Below, in pieces: positions 1-6,880 of a stretch of DNA of 8,552 bases. Under the pieces are notes generated by a model, which ran no database searches, was not told the origin of the DNA, and was given only the letters and a program-made list of their open reading frames with translations. The DNA is from Flavobacteriales bacterium UBA5422. Lineage in GTDB: Bacteria > Bacteroidota > Bacteroidia > Flavobacteriales_D > Crocinitomicaceae. Numbering within the stretch: position 1 is the stretch's first letter; the number at the start of each line of letters is the position of its first letter. Location of the stretch: contig DHNG01000002.1 in assembly GCA_002409405.1 (NCBI GenBank), positions 25,110-33,661 on the forward strand, in the 5' to 3' direction. The position numbers were made by a program, and so were the translations under genes.

Positions 1-1
1 C

Positions 2-3000
2 TGGCGGGCGTACTATTTGAGAATTGCACCGATCAGTTCATCGGAAACAGTGATCAATGAAGGCACGGTAATGACCGATGAAAACGGGAAATTCTCATTC
101 AATTTTCAGGCGGAAAAAGATCCTACCAACCACCATTCAGCGTATACGTATACATACACGATTACAACAGATGTTACTGATATGAACGGAGAAACGCGTT
201 CAGCTACAAAATACATTTCTGTGGGAGAAAGTTCTCTGCAATTGAGTGTAAGTGTACTCGAATCACTGGATAAATCATCCAAAGGGAGCATTTCTGTGAA
301 CACAACCAATGCAGATGGAAAAGCATTGCCTGCAAAAGGCTCCATTGTGATCTCACGTTTAAAACCTGTTGAGAAAATAACCGTATCCCGCAGTTGGTCA
401 AAGCCGGACAAACCATCCCTGTCAGAAGCGCAATTCAATCAATTGTTCCCGTACATTCAATACCAGCCGGTTGAAAAATTTGAACGTGCTGTGGAACAGG
501 AAGTAGAGCGTATTAATTTTGACACAGAAAAAACTACAACTGTTCAATTAAATAATTCCAACTGGAAAACAGGTGATTACAAGGTTGAAACAACAACCAA
601 AGATAAAAACGGCGTAGAAGTAAAAGATGTGCAGTTTGTACAGGTAACAGATGTCAATGGGACACAAGCTCCGTTTGAATGTATTTTCCATGCTTATGCC
701 TTGAAAACGTCTTATGAACCGGGAGAGACAATCACCGTTCCTGTTTCCAGTTCATTGAAAAATCAGTTGGTGTTAATGGAAATCAATGTCGACGGAAAAA
801 TCGTTGAACGGAAGCACATCCTGCTATCAGGCGATCAGAAAGCAATCACATTTAAGGTGGAAGAAAAACACCGCGGAGGTTTGGGTATTTTGTTGTCAAC
901 GGTACGATATGGAAGACAATATACAAAAGACTTTAATTTCTCCATTCCATATTCCAACAAAGAATTACAGGTAAGCTTTGAAACATTCAGAGACAAATTA
1001 CAACCTGGTCAACAGGAAGAATGGCGTTTGCGTATTTCAGGTCCTAAGAAAGAAAAAGTAGCAGCAGAACTTTTGTTGACCATGTACGATGCTTCATTGG
1101 ATGCATTCCGTTTACACAGCTATGGTTTCAATCCATTCGGTCAAAACAGCTATGCGAGTTACCGCTCGTTCACCGGTTTTGGAAACAGCTATGGCAGAGG
1201 ATACCCTTCCTATGAAGATGTCGGTTATGCAGGTCATGTTAATCCACCACTATTGAACTGGTTCGGATACTATACCCCAGGTTACTATACTTATCATTGG
1301 GGACGTGGAGATGGAGATGGTGTGCTAATGGATGAAATGGAAGTAAGGGAAGTTTCGCGCTCTTTAAGTGCTACTCCGGAATCCAAGAATGCTGAAAAAT
1401 CAGCTGCTCCTGTGCTACAGGAAGAAAGTGTCATGTCAGCAGGATTTTATGATGGAGAAAATGTACAATTTAAAAAACAAGAAAGTACCGGAGAGCAAAA
1501 GCAAGGAACTGAAAACGGAATAGTTCCGTTGCGCAGCAATTTCAATGAAACAGCATTCTTCTACCCACAGTTGAAAACAGATGTAAACGGAGATATTCTG
1601 GTAACATTTACCGCTCCGGAGTCACTGACAACATGGAAAGTACTGGGACTGGCACACACCAAAGAATTGGAATACGCCTTGGTTCAAAATGAAGTCATCA
1701 CGCAAAAAGAATTGATGGTACAAACCAATGCACCGCGTTTTGTACGCAATGGAGACGAAGTAGTACTGACTGCAAAAGTGAGCAACTTAACAGAACAAGT
1801 ATTAAACGGAACAGCAAACATCCAATTGTTTGATGCCTTGAGCATGCAGGAAGTAAGTGCCGATTTCCAACTTTCAAATGCGACTCAATCCTTCTCAGCC
1901 GAAGGAAAACAAAGCACAGTTGTTTCCTGGAAATTAAAAGCTCCGGAAAACATCAGTAGCCTAGTAATTCGGGTAACTGCAAAAGCGGCAAATCATTCAG
2001 ATGGTGAAGAACTGGTTGTTCCTGTGTTGACTGACAAAGTGCTCATTACAGAATCCATTCCGTTGACAAATAATGGTATCGGATCGAAGAATTTCACATT
2101 TGAAAAACTGGTCAACAGTAAAGAGTCTTCCACTTTGAAACACCATGCGGTCACCCTGGAATATACGTCCAATCCTGCGTGGTATGTTGTTCAGGCATTG
2201 CCCTACATGCTGGAATACCCATATGAGTGTTCCGAGCAAATCTTTACGCGTTTCTATGCTAACTCCATTGCGAGTAATATTGTCCGTTCTTCTCCGAAAA
2301 TCAAGGAAGTATTCGACAAATGGAAAACCAGCAGTCCGGATGCATTCTTATCCAACCTGGAGAAAAACCAGCAGTTAAAATCCGTAATACTGGAAGAAAC
2401 ACCATGGGTATTGGATGCACAAGATGAATCGGAGCGTAAAAAACGTGTTGCGTTGCTGTTCGATTTCAATAAAATGGACAACGAACTGACAAAAAACCTG
2501 AATCAACTGAAAGAAGCACAGGTAAGTAACGGAGGATTCCCATGGTTCCCGGGAATGCCTGAAAGCCGTTATGTGACGCAATACATTGTAAGTGGTATGG
2601 GGCATTTGAATCAACTGAACATTGTTGCAGTGAAAGAAAACAAAGATGTGAAAAACATGATTCAAAAAGCAGTAAAATACCTGGATGCACGTATGCTGGA
2701 AGATTACAATGAATTGAAGAAACGAAAAATGCTGAGCAATGATTACTTTATTTCCCAGTACGAGGTGCAATACCTGTATGCACGTTCATTCTTTACAGAT
2801 ATAAAACTATCTTCCAACGAAGAGGAAGCATTTAAATTCTTCAAGGAAAATGCAGAAAAACACTGGTTAAAAATGAACCTGAATAACCAGACGATGTTTG
2901 CTTTAGCGTCTCAACGCAACGGAAATACAGAACTGGCAGGAAAAATCATGAATTCTGTTTTGGAGCGTTCCATTACAACAGAAGAAATGGGAATGTACTG

Positions 3001-3865
3001 GAAAGAAAACGAGCGTGGTTATTATTGGTATCAGGCACCGATCGAAACACAATCATTGATCATTGAAGCGTTGTATGCGATCAAAAAAGATCAGAAAGCA
3101 ATCAACAATGCGAAAATCTGGTTATTGCGCAACAAACAAACTAGCGACTGGAAAACAACAACGGCGACTGCGAATGCATGTTATGCGTTACTGATTGGTG
3201 GAAGCTCCTTTACAGAGCAGAGTGGAAATGTGAAGATCGAAATCAACGGGAAAGAAATCAAACCGGAGGATTTCGGTGCACAGGTGGAAGCAGGAACAGG
3301 TTATTTTCAGGCAACATGGACAGGAAAAGAAGTTTCTTCTGATCTTGGAAAAATAAAAGTAACGCGACAAACAGAAGGATTCAGTTGGGGAGCAATGTAC
3401 TGGCAGTATTTTGAATCCATGGATAAAGTAACAAGTGCGGAAACCAACCTGAAATTGAAAAAACAACTATTTGTCGTTCGCCAAACGTCTTCCGGAGAAG
3501 TAATCGTTCCTGTGAAAGACGGAGATAAACTGAAGCGTGGGGAAAAAGTACGTGTGCGCATCGAATTGGCAACGGATCGCAACATGGAGTTTGTCCACAT
3601 GAAAGATTTCCGTGCAGCAGGTTTTGAGCCGGTGAATGTGTTGTCAAGCTATAAATGGAAAGGCGGTCTCGGGTTCTATGAAAACACCCGCGATGTTGCC
3701 ACGCATTTCTTCTTCGATTTCTTACCGAAAGGAAACCACGTATTTGAATATGATTTACGCGTGAGTCACAGTGGTAATTTCTCCAATGGATTTGCGACTA
3801 TTCAGTGTATGTATGCACCTGAATTCACTTCGCATTCCAATGGCGTTCGGGTAACAGTAGAATAA
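2..3865 (+). CDS. Alpha-2-macroglobulin family protein, thioester-containing (5' partial)
   Basis: C-terminal ~1,287 residues of a large envelope protein of the bacterial alpha-2-macroglobulin family, which traps attacking proteases after bait cleavage and can link to them through an internal thioester. The frame is open from base 2 to the window edge, so the TTG at 17 is not the start, and the signal peptide or lipobox is outside the window. Order seen: beta-rich macroglobulin repeats to about 1100; a Tyr/Gly/Phe-rich stretch (1109-1321); a charged, low-complexity bait-like linker (1322-1531); the family signature NFNETAFFYP (1538-1567) and APESLTTWKVLG (1613-1648); then a helical thioester domain with CSEQ, Cys codon 2228-2230 and Gln codon 2237-2239. 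The end, with HMKDFRAAGFEPVNV and MYAPEFTSHS, resembles the Bacteroidota C-terminal MG10-type domain. The pbpC gene that often accompanies such genes is not downstream. The family call is secure; an active thioester is inferred from the intact CxEQ. Confidence 0.95.
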   Translation, partial: WRAYYLRIAPISSSETVINEGTVMTDENGKFSFNFQAEKDPTNHHSAYTYTYTITTDVTDMNGETRSATKYISVGESSLQLSVSVLESLDKSSKGSISVNTTNADGKALPAKGSIVISRLKPVEKITVSRSWSKPDKPSLSEAQFNQLFPYIQYQPVEKFERAVEQEVERINFDTEKTTTVQLNNSNWKTGDYKVETTTKDKNGVEVKDVQFVQVTDVNGTQAPFECIFHAYALKTSYEPGETITVPVSSSLKNQLVLMEINVDGKIVERKHILLSGDQKAITFKVEEKHRGGLGILLSTVRYGRQYTKDFNFSIPYSNKELQVSFETFRDKLQPGQQEEWRLRISGPKKEKVAAELLLTMYDASLDAFRLHSYGFNPFGQNSYASYRSFTGFGNSYGRGYPSYEDVGYAGHVNPPLLNWFGYYTPGYYTYHWGRGDGDGVLMDEMEVREVSRSLSATPESKNAEKSAAPVLQEESVMSAGFYDGENVQFKKQESTGEQKQGTENGIVPLRSNFNETAFFYPQLKTDVNGDILVTFTAPESLTTWKVLGLAHTKELEYALVQNEVITQKELMVQTNAPRFVRNGDEVVLTAKVSNLTEQVLNGTANIQLFDALSMQEVSADFQLSNATQSFSAEGKQSTVVSWKLKAPENISSLVIRVTAKAANHSDGEELVVPVLTDKVLITESIPLTNNGIGSKNFTFEKLVNSKESSTLKHHAVTLEYTSNPAWYVVQALPYMLEYPYECSEQIFTRFYANSIASNIVRSSPKIKEVFDKWKTSSPDAFLSNLEKNQQLKSVILEETPWVLDAQDESERKKRVALLFDFNKMDNELTKNLNQLKEAQVSNGGFPWFPGMPESRYVTQYIVSGMGHLNQLNIVAVKENKDVKNMIQKAVKYLDARMLEDYNELKKRKMLSNDYFISQYEVQYLYARSFFTDIKLSSNEEEAFKFFKENAEKHWLKMNLNNQTMFALASQRNGNTELAGKIMNSVLERSITTEEMGMYWKENERGYYWYQAPIETQSLIIEALYAIKKDQKAINNAKIWLLRNKQTSDWKTTTATANACYALLIGGSSFTEQSGNVKIEINGKEIKPEDFGAQVEAGTGYFQATWTGKEVSSDLGKIKVTRQTEGFSWGAMYWQYFESMDKVTSAETNLKLKKQLFVVRQTSSGEVIVPVKDGDKLKRGEKVRVRIELATDRNMEFVHMKDFRAAGFEPVNVLSSYKWKGGLGFYENTRDVATHFFFDFLPKGNHVFEYDLRVSHSGNFSNGFATIQCMYAPEFTSHSNGVRVTVE

Positions 3866-3871
3866 ATTTGA

Positions 3872-3959
3872 AAATTGGATGATCAGTTATGAATTATTGA
3901 TTGGGGTGTTTTACCGATTGATAATTCATAATTGATCATAAATAATCCATAATTCTCAT
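3872..3959. repeat. AT-rich inverted repeat built of ~7-bp units (copy 1)
   Basis: Imperfect inverted repeat after the A2M stop: arms 3879-3901 and 3917-3939 around a 15-base loop. The three non-Watson-Crick positions are all G-T pairs on the + strand, so a + strand RNA would pair along the whole 23-base arm. The right arm and its continuation read as heptamers: TTGATAA (3918-3924), TTCATAA (3925-3931), TTGATCA (3932-3938), TAAATAA (3939-3945), TCCATAA (3946-3952). The left arm carries the reverse-complement type, for example TTATGAA (3887-3893) and TTATTGA (3894-3900). A related element lies at 5761-5837. There is no T-tract after the hairpin, so a classical terminator is unlikely. It could be a dispersed intergenic palindrome family. 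Confidence 0.7.
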
Positions 3960-3967
3960 TAAATTTG
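3960..3967 (+). promoter_or_regulatory. Candidate Bacteroidota -7 box for the UDP-xylose synthase gene
   Basis: TAAATTTG matches the Bacteroidota -7 consensus TAnnTTTG exactly. It lies 66 bases upstream of the ATG at 4034. The nearest upstream TTG, at 3932-3934, is 25 bases from the box, longer than usual for a -33 element, so only half of the promoter is convincing. If used, transcription would start at about 3971-3975, placing the stem-loop at 3976-4016 at the very 5' end of the mRNA. A short AT-rich motif like this can arise by chance. Confidence 0.4.
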
Positions 3968-3975
3968 CTTTCTTT

Positions 3976-4016
3976 TGTCGGGTCGTTCTGAAAGTTTTCG
4001 GAATAACGATCTGACA
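3976..4016 (+). promoter_or_regulatory. Strong stem-loop in the leader of the UDP-xylose synthase gene
   Basis: The RNA can fold as TGTCGGGTCG (3976-3985) with CGATCTGACA (4007-4016), ten pairs including two G-U. A three-base bulge (4004-4006) follows, then TTCTGAA (3986-3992) with TTCGGAA (3997-4003), seven pairs including one G-U, closed by a four-base loop at 3993-3996. All three wobble pairs form only on the + strand RNA. No T-run follows (CAATAAAATT), so it is not a standard terminator for the A2M gene. It ends 17 bases before the ATG at 4034, which points to a 5'-end stabilising or translation-modulating structure, or to an RNA 3' end for A2M transcripts. Confidence 0.5.
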
Positions 4017-4033
4017 CAATAAAATTAAAGCGA

Positions 4034-5029
4034 ATGTCTGAAAGAAAACGAGTTTTGATCACCGGAGCAGCCGGTTTTTTAGGTTCTCATTTATGTGACC
4101 GTTTTATCAAAGAAGGATATCACGTCATTGCAATGGATAACCTAATCACCGGGAGATTGAAAAACATTGAACACCTGTTTCACCTGGAAAATTTTGAATT
4201 TTACAACCACGATGTTTCCAAGTTCATTCACGTTCCGGGAAATCTGGACTACATTCTCCATTTTGCATCACCTGCAAGCCCGATTGATTATTTGAAAATT
4301 CCAATTCAGACCTTAAAAGTCGGTTCATTGGGTATTCACAATTGCCTGGGACTGGCAAAAGCTAAAAATGCCCGAGTGCTCATTGCATCCACTTCTGAAG
4401 TATACGGAGATCCGAATGTACATCCACAAACGGAAGAATACTGGGGAAATGTAAACCCGGTTGGTCCACGTGGTGTGTACGACGAAGCGAAGCGTTTTCA
4501 GGAAGCAATGACCATGGCTTATCATACATTTCACGGTGTTGAAACACGGATTGTACGTATCTTCAATACATATGGTCCCCGCATGCGACTGAATGACGGA
4601 CGTGTATTGCCTGCATTTATCGGACAGGCACTGCGTGGTGAAGACCTGACGGTGTTCGGAGATGGTTCTCAAACCCGCTCATTTTGCTATGTAGATGATC
4701 TGGTAGAGGGGATTTATCGCTTATTGCAGTCGGATTATGTATATCCGGTGAATATTGGAAACCCGGATGAAATCACGATTGCAGACTTTGCAGAAGAAAT
4801 CATTAAGTTGACAGGAACCGATCAGAAAGTCATATACAAAGACTTACCTGTCGATGATCCGAAACAACGTCGTCCGGACATTACAAAAGCACAAGAGATT
4901 CTTGGTTGGGAACCAAAGGTTTCCCGAAGTGAAGGATTAAAGATAACATACGACTACTTCAAAAGCCTTTCAAAAGAAGAATTAAACGAAGTGGATCACT
5001 ACAATTTTGATAAGTATATTATTAGATGA
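4034..5029 (+). CDS. uxs: UDP-glucuronate decarboxylase (UDP-xylose synthase), extended SDR family
   Basis: Converts UDP-glucuronate to UDP-xylose in the cytoplasm by NAD-dependent oxidation at C4, decarboxylation and re-reduction. The 331 residues show an N-terminal Rossmann motif GAAGFLG (11-17) and the acidic end of the second strand, DN (35-36). The active-site block STSEVYGDP (119-127) supplies the Thr and Glu used by this family. The YDEAKR block gives the catalytic Tyr149 and Lys153. RIFNTYGPRM (175-184) and GDGSQTRSFCYVDDLV (209-224) are typical of UXS rather than of dTDP-glucose 4,6-dehydratases, and RRPDITKA (279-286) is the conserved C-terminal block. The 20-odd residue tail after the last helix makes it slightly longer than typical bacterial UXS. 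The ATG at 4034 is chosen because it places the Rossmann strand right after MSERK; there is no clear Shine-Dalgarno. No UDP-glucose dehydrogenase that would supply UDP-glucuronate is in the window. Confidence 0.93.
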   Translation: MSERKRVLITGAAGFLGSHLCDRFIKEGYHVIAMDNLITGRLKNIEHLFHLENFEFYNHDVSKFIHVPGNLDYILHFASPASPIDYLKIPIQTLKVGSLGIHNCLGLAKAKNARVLIASTSEVYGDPNVHPQTEEYWGNVNPVGPRGVYDEAKRFQEAMTMAYHTFHGVETRIVRIFNTYGPRMRLNDGRVLPAFIGQALRGEDLTVFGDGSQTRSFCYVDDLVEGIYRLLQSDYVYPVNIGNPDEITIADFAEEIIKLTGTDQKVIYKDLPVDDPKQRRPDITKAQEILGWEPKVSRSEGLKITYDYFKSLSKEELNEVDHYNFDKYIIR

Positions 5030-5125
5030 AAGACGGAAGATTGACAAGATGCTAAAAAAATAAGCAAGCAATTATCCGGATTTATAAATTATTTGAAAAG
5101 TAAAAAATAAAGAGATGAATCAAGT

Positions 5126-5170
5126 TGGTTGAACAGTAAAATAGAATCTTACTTCTTCAATCACTTTTTT
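5126..5170 (+). terminator. Possible intrinsic terminator/attenuator between uxs and wbpD
   Basis: TGGTTGAA (5126-5133) pairs with TTCAATCA (5156-5163), eight pairs with one G-U. After a 1x2 internal loop, AGTAA (5135-5139) pairs with TTACT (5149-5153) around a nine-base loop. C and six Ts (5165-5170) follow, then more T-rich sequence. The form is that of an intrinsic terminator but the stem is AT-rich, so strength is doubtful. It lies only 27 bases before the next start codon, so it could instead attenuate the downstream genes. Nothing else convincing is seen in 5030-5125, which is AT-rich and without a coding frame. Confidence 0.35.
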
Positions 5171-5189
5171 CATTTTTAATTATAAAAAA

Positions 5190-5759
5190 ATGAACTATTT
5201 CGCCCACGAAACTGCGATTATTGACGAAGGTTGTACCATCGGAGAAGGAACCAAAATATGGCATTTCTCACACATCATGCCCAATTGTATTATTGGTGAA
5301 CGCTGTAACATCGGACAAAATGTAGTTGTGTCACCGCAAGTGATTTTAGGAAACAATGTCAAAATTCAAAACAATGTTTCTATCTATACAGGTGTTATCT
5401 GTGAAGATGATGTGTTTTTGGGCCCATCCATGGTTTTTACCAATGTAATCAACCCCAGAAGCGCCGTTAATCGCCGGGATCAATATGCAAAGACAACTGT
5501 AAAAAAAGGAGCCAGTATCGGTGCTAACGCCACGATTGTTTGCGGGCATGACATTGGCCGGTATGCATTTATCGGAGCTGGAGCTGTTGTGACGAAAAAT
5601 GTACCTGATTTTGCCTTGGTTGTGGGTAATCCTGCACGACAAATCGGATGGATGAGTGAATTTGGTCAACGGTTGGAGTTCGATCAGTACGGGAAAGCCA
5701 TTTGCCCGGAAAGCAATGAAGCATACGAATTGCAGGAGGGAATTGTAAGGAAATTATGA
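5190..5759 (+). CDS. wbpD: WbpD/WlbB-type UDP-2-acetamido-3-amino-2,3-dideoxy-glucuronate N-acetyltransferase
   Basis: Predicted to transfer acetyl from acetyl-CoA to the 3-amino group of a UDP-2-acetamido-3-amino uronic acid, giving the 2,3-diacetamido sugar used in O-antigens and capsules. The 189 residues form a left-handed parallel beta-helix: repeated hexapeptides such as IIDEGCTIGEGTKIWHFSHI, IIGERCNIGQNVVV, VILGNNVKIQNNVSIY and ASIGANATIVCGHDIG. The block VFTNVINPRSAVNRRDQ (82-98) is characteristic of WbpD/WlbB and carries the conserved Asn (85) of the active-site region. GAGAVVTKNVPDFALVVGNPARQIGW near the C-terminus is the usual end of the acyl-CoA-binding coil, followed by a tail with PES. 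The length fits the family. The ATG at 5190 sits in an A-rich context (TATAAAAAAATG), as is common in Bacteroidota. The neighbouring WbpB-like and UDP-sugar dehydrogenase genes support this sugar pathway over other hexapeptide acetyltransferases. Confidence 0.88.
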   Translation: MNYFAHETAIIDEGCTIGEGTKIWHFSHIMPNCIIGERCNIGQNVVVSPQVILGNNVKIQNNVSIYTGVICEDDVFLGPSMVFTNVINPRSAVNRRDQYAKTTVKKGASIGANATIVCGHDIGRYAFIGAGAVVTKNVPDFALVVGNPARQIGWMSEFGQRLEFDQYGKAICPESNEAYELQEGIVRKL

Positions 5760-5760
5760 A

Positions 5761-5837
5761 GAATGAATTATGAATGGCTAATTATCAATTATCAAATGAC
5801 TGAAAATCGTTCGCAATTGATAATTGATAATTAAAAA
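5761..5837. repeat. AT-rich inverted repeat built of ~7-bp units (copy 2)
   Basis: Perfect 17-base inverted repeat: TAATTATCAATTATCAA (5779-5795) and its exact complement at 5817-5833, with a 21-base spacer. The left block is a run of heptamers GAATGAA (5761-5767), TTATGAA (5768-5774), TGGCTAA (5775-5781), TTATCAA (5782-5788), TTATCAA (5789-5795). The right block is TTGATAA (5817-5823), TTGATAA (5824-5830), TTAAAAA. It fills most of the 95-base gap between the acetyltransferase and the Gfo/Idh/MocA gene, and shares the TTSATAA unit and opposed orientation with the element at 3872-3959. No T-tract follows the right arm. Confidence 0.75.
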
Positions 5838-5854
5838 ATTGATACTTAAAAACA

Positions 5855-6880
5855 ATGTCTAAAATAAAGTTTGCAGTAATAGGTGCCGGTCACATTGGGA
5901 AACGTCACGCTGAAATGATTCGGAGAGAAGAAGAGGCTGAGTTAGTTGCCATGGTTGACATCCGATCGCAGGAAGAGTGTGGTGCACAGGACTTTCATGT
6001 GCCGTTTTTTACAACCGTTGAAGAATTGCTGAATTCAGGGATCGAATTTGACGTGGCGAATGTTTGTACACCAAATGGCTTTCATGCTTCACAAAGTTTA
6101 CAGATTCTGGAATCTAAACGACACGTTGTATGTGAAAAACCAATGGCACTTTCGAAAAAAGAATGTGAGGAAGTAATTTTCAAGTCTCTACAGGTTTCCA
6201 AACAGGTATTCTGTGTGATGCAAAACCGTTATTCGCCTCCTTCTGCATGGATCAAAGACCTGATTGAACAGAAAATTCTGGGCGATATTTTTATTGTTCA
6301 GTTGAATTGCTACTGGAATCGTGACGAGCGCTATTATAAGGCCGGAGGATGGAAAGGAAAACAAGCGTTGGATGGGGGAACATTGTTTACGCAATTTTCT
6401 CACTTTATTGATATCATGTACTGGTTGTTTGGTGACATTAAAAATATCCAGGGAAAATTTGCCGATTTTACGCACAAGGACACAACTGACTTTGAGGATT
6501 CGGGTATTGTAAATTTTGACTTCATCAATGGAGGAATGGGATGCATCAATTATTCAACATCTGTTGCGATGCAAAACCTGGAAAGTTCTATTACCATTAT
6601 CGGAAGTAACGGGAGTGTGAAAATTGGCGGACAATACATGAACGAAGTAGAAATCTGTAACATCAATGGGTACGAAATGCCGGAACTGGCCCCTACCAAC
6701 CCCGGAAATGATTACGGACAATACAAAGGATCCGCTGCTAATCACAATTATGTGATTCAAAATGTCATCGACACATTAAAAGGAAGAAACTCTGCAACAA
6801 CAAACGCATTGGAAGGATTGAAAGTTGTAGAAATTATTGAACGAATTTACGATGTTAGAAATGAAAGCAATTTACGATAA
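5855..6880 (+). CDS. wbpB: WbpB/WlbA-type UDP-N-acetyl-2-amino-2-deoxy-glucuronate 3-dehydrogenase (Gfo/Idh/MocA)
   Basis: Predicted NAD-dependent oxidation of C3 of a UDP-N-acetylhexosaminuronate, preparing it for transamination and then acetylation. The 341 residues have an N-terminal Rossmann fold with VIGAGHIGKRHAEMI (8-22), an acidic residue at the end of strand 2 (MVDI, 33-36), and the family motif CEKPMAL (93-99) with the conserved Lys95. The C-terminal alpha/beta domain has YYKAGGWKGKQALDGG (160-175) and HFIDIMYWLFGD (183-194); His183 is the equivalent of the conserved catalytic-site histidine of WlbA. Length is close to the usual 310-350. The ATG at 5855 follows the heptamer repeat by 17 bases. 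The 3' end overlaps the next gene in another frame, suggesting translational coupling. Family membership is certain; the exact substrate is inferred from sequence and from the wbpD-type and dehydrogenase neighbours. Confidence 0.87.
   Translation: MSKIKFAVIGAGHIGKRHAEMIRREEEAELVAMVDIRSQEECGAQDFHVPFFTTVEELLNSGIEFDVANVCTPNGFHASQSLQILESKRHVVCEKPMALSKKECEEVIFKSLQVSKQVFCVMQNRYSPPSAWIKDLIEQKILGDIFIVQLNCYWNRDERYYKAGGWKGKQALDGGTLFTQFSHFIDIMYWLFGDIKNIQGKFADFTHKDTTDFEDSGIVNFDFINGGMGCINYSTSVAMQNLESSITIIGSNGSVKIGGQYMNEVEICNINGYEMPELAPTNPGNDYGQYKGSAANHNYVIQNVIDTLKGRNSATTNALEGLKVVEIIERIYDVRNESNLR

Noticed and set aside
17..19. TTG as the start codon of the A2M gene
   Set aside because: The same frame continues open (WRAYY) to the window edge and the protein lacks its signal peptide and N-terminal domains, so the gene is simply cut by the window.
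2375..2770. Antisense open frame of about 130 codons inside the A2M gene, with several shorter ones nearby
   Set aside because: It lies opposite conserved A2M thioester-domain coding sequence, has Cys/His/Phe-rich composition typical of an antisense shadow, and resembles no known family.
3872..5837. Insertion-sequence ends, CRISPR repeats or tRNA/rRNA genes in the intergenic gaps
   Set aside because: The repeats have no transposase, target-site duplications or regular spacers, and no cloverleaf or rRNA-like sequence was seen.
6837..6839. TTG as the start codon of the 6-dehydrogenase
   Set aside because: It would deepen the overlap with the upstream gene and add residues unlike the family N-terminus; ATGs at 6852 and 6861 fit better.
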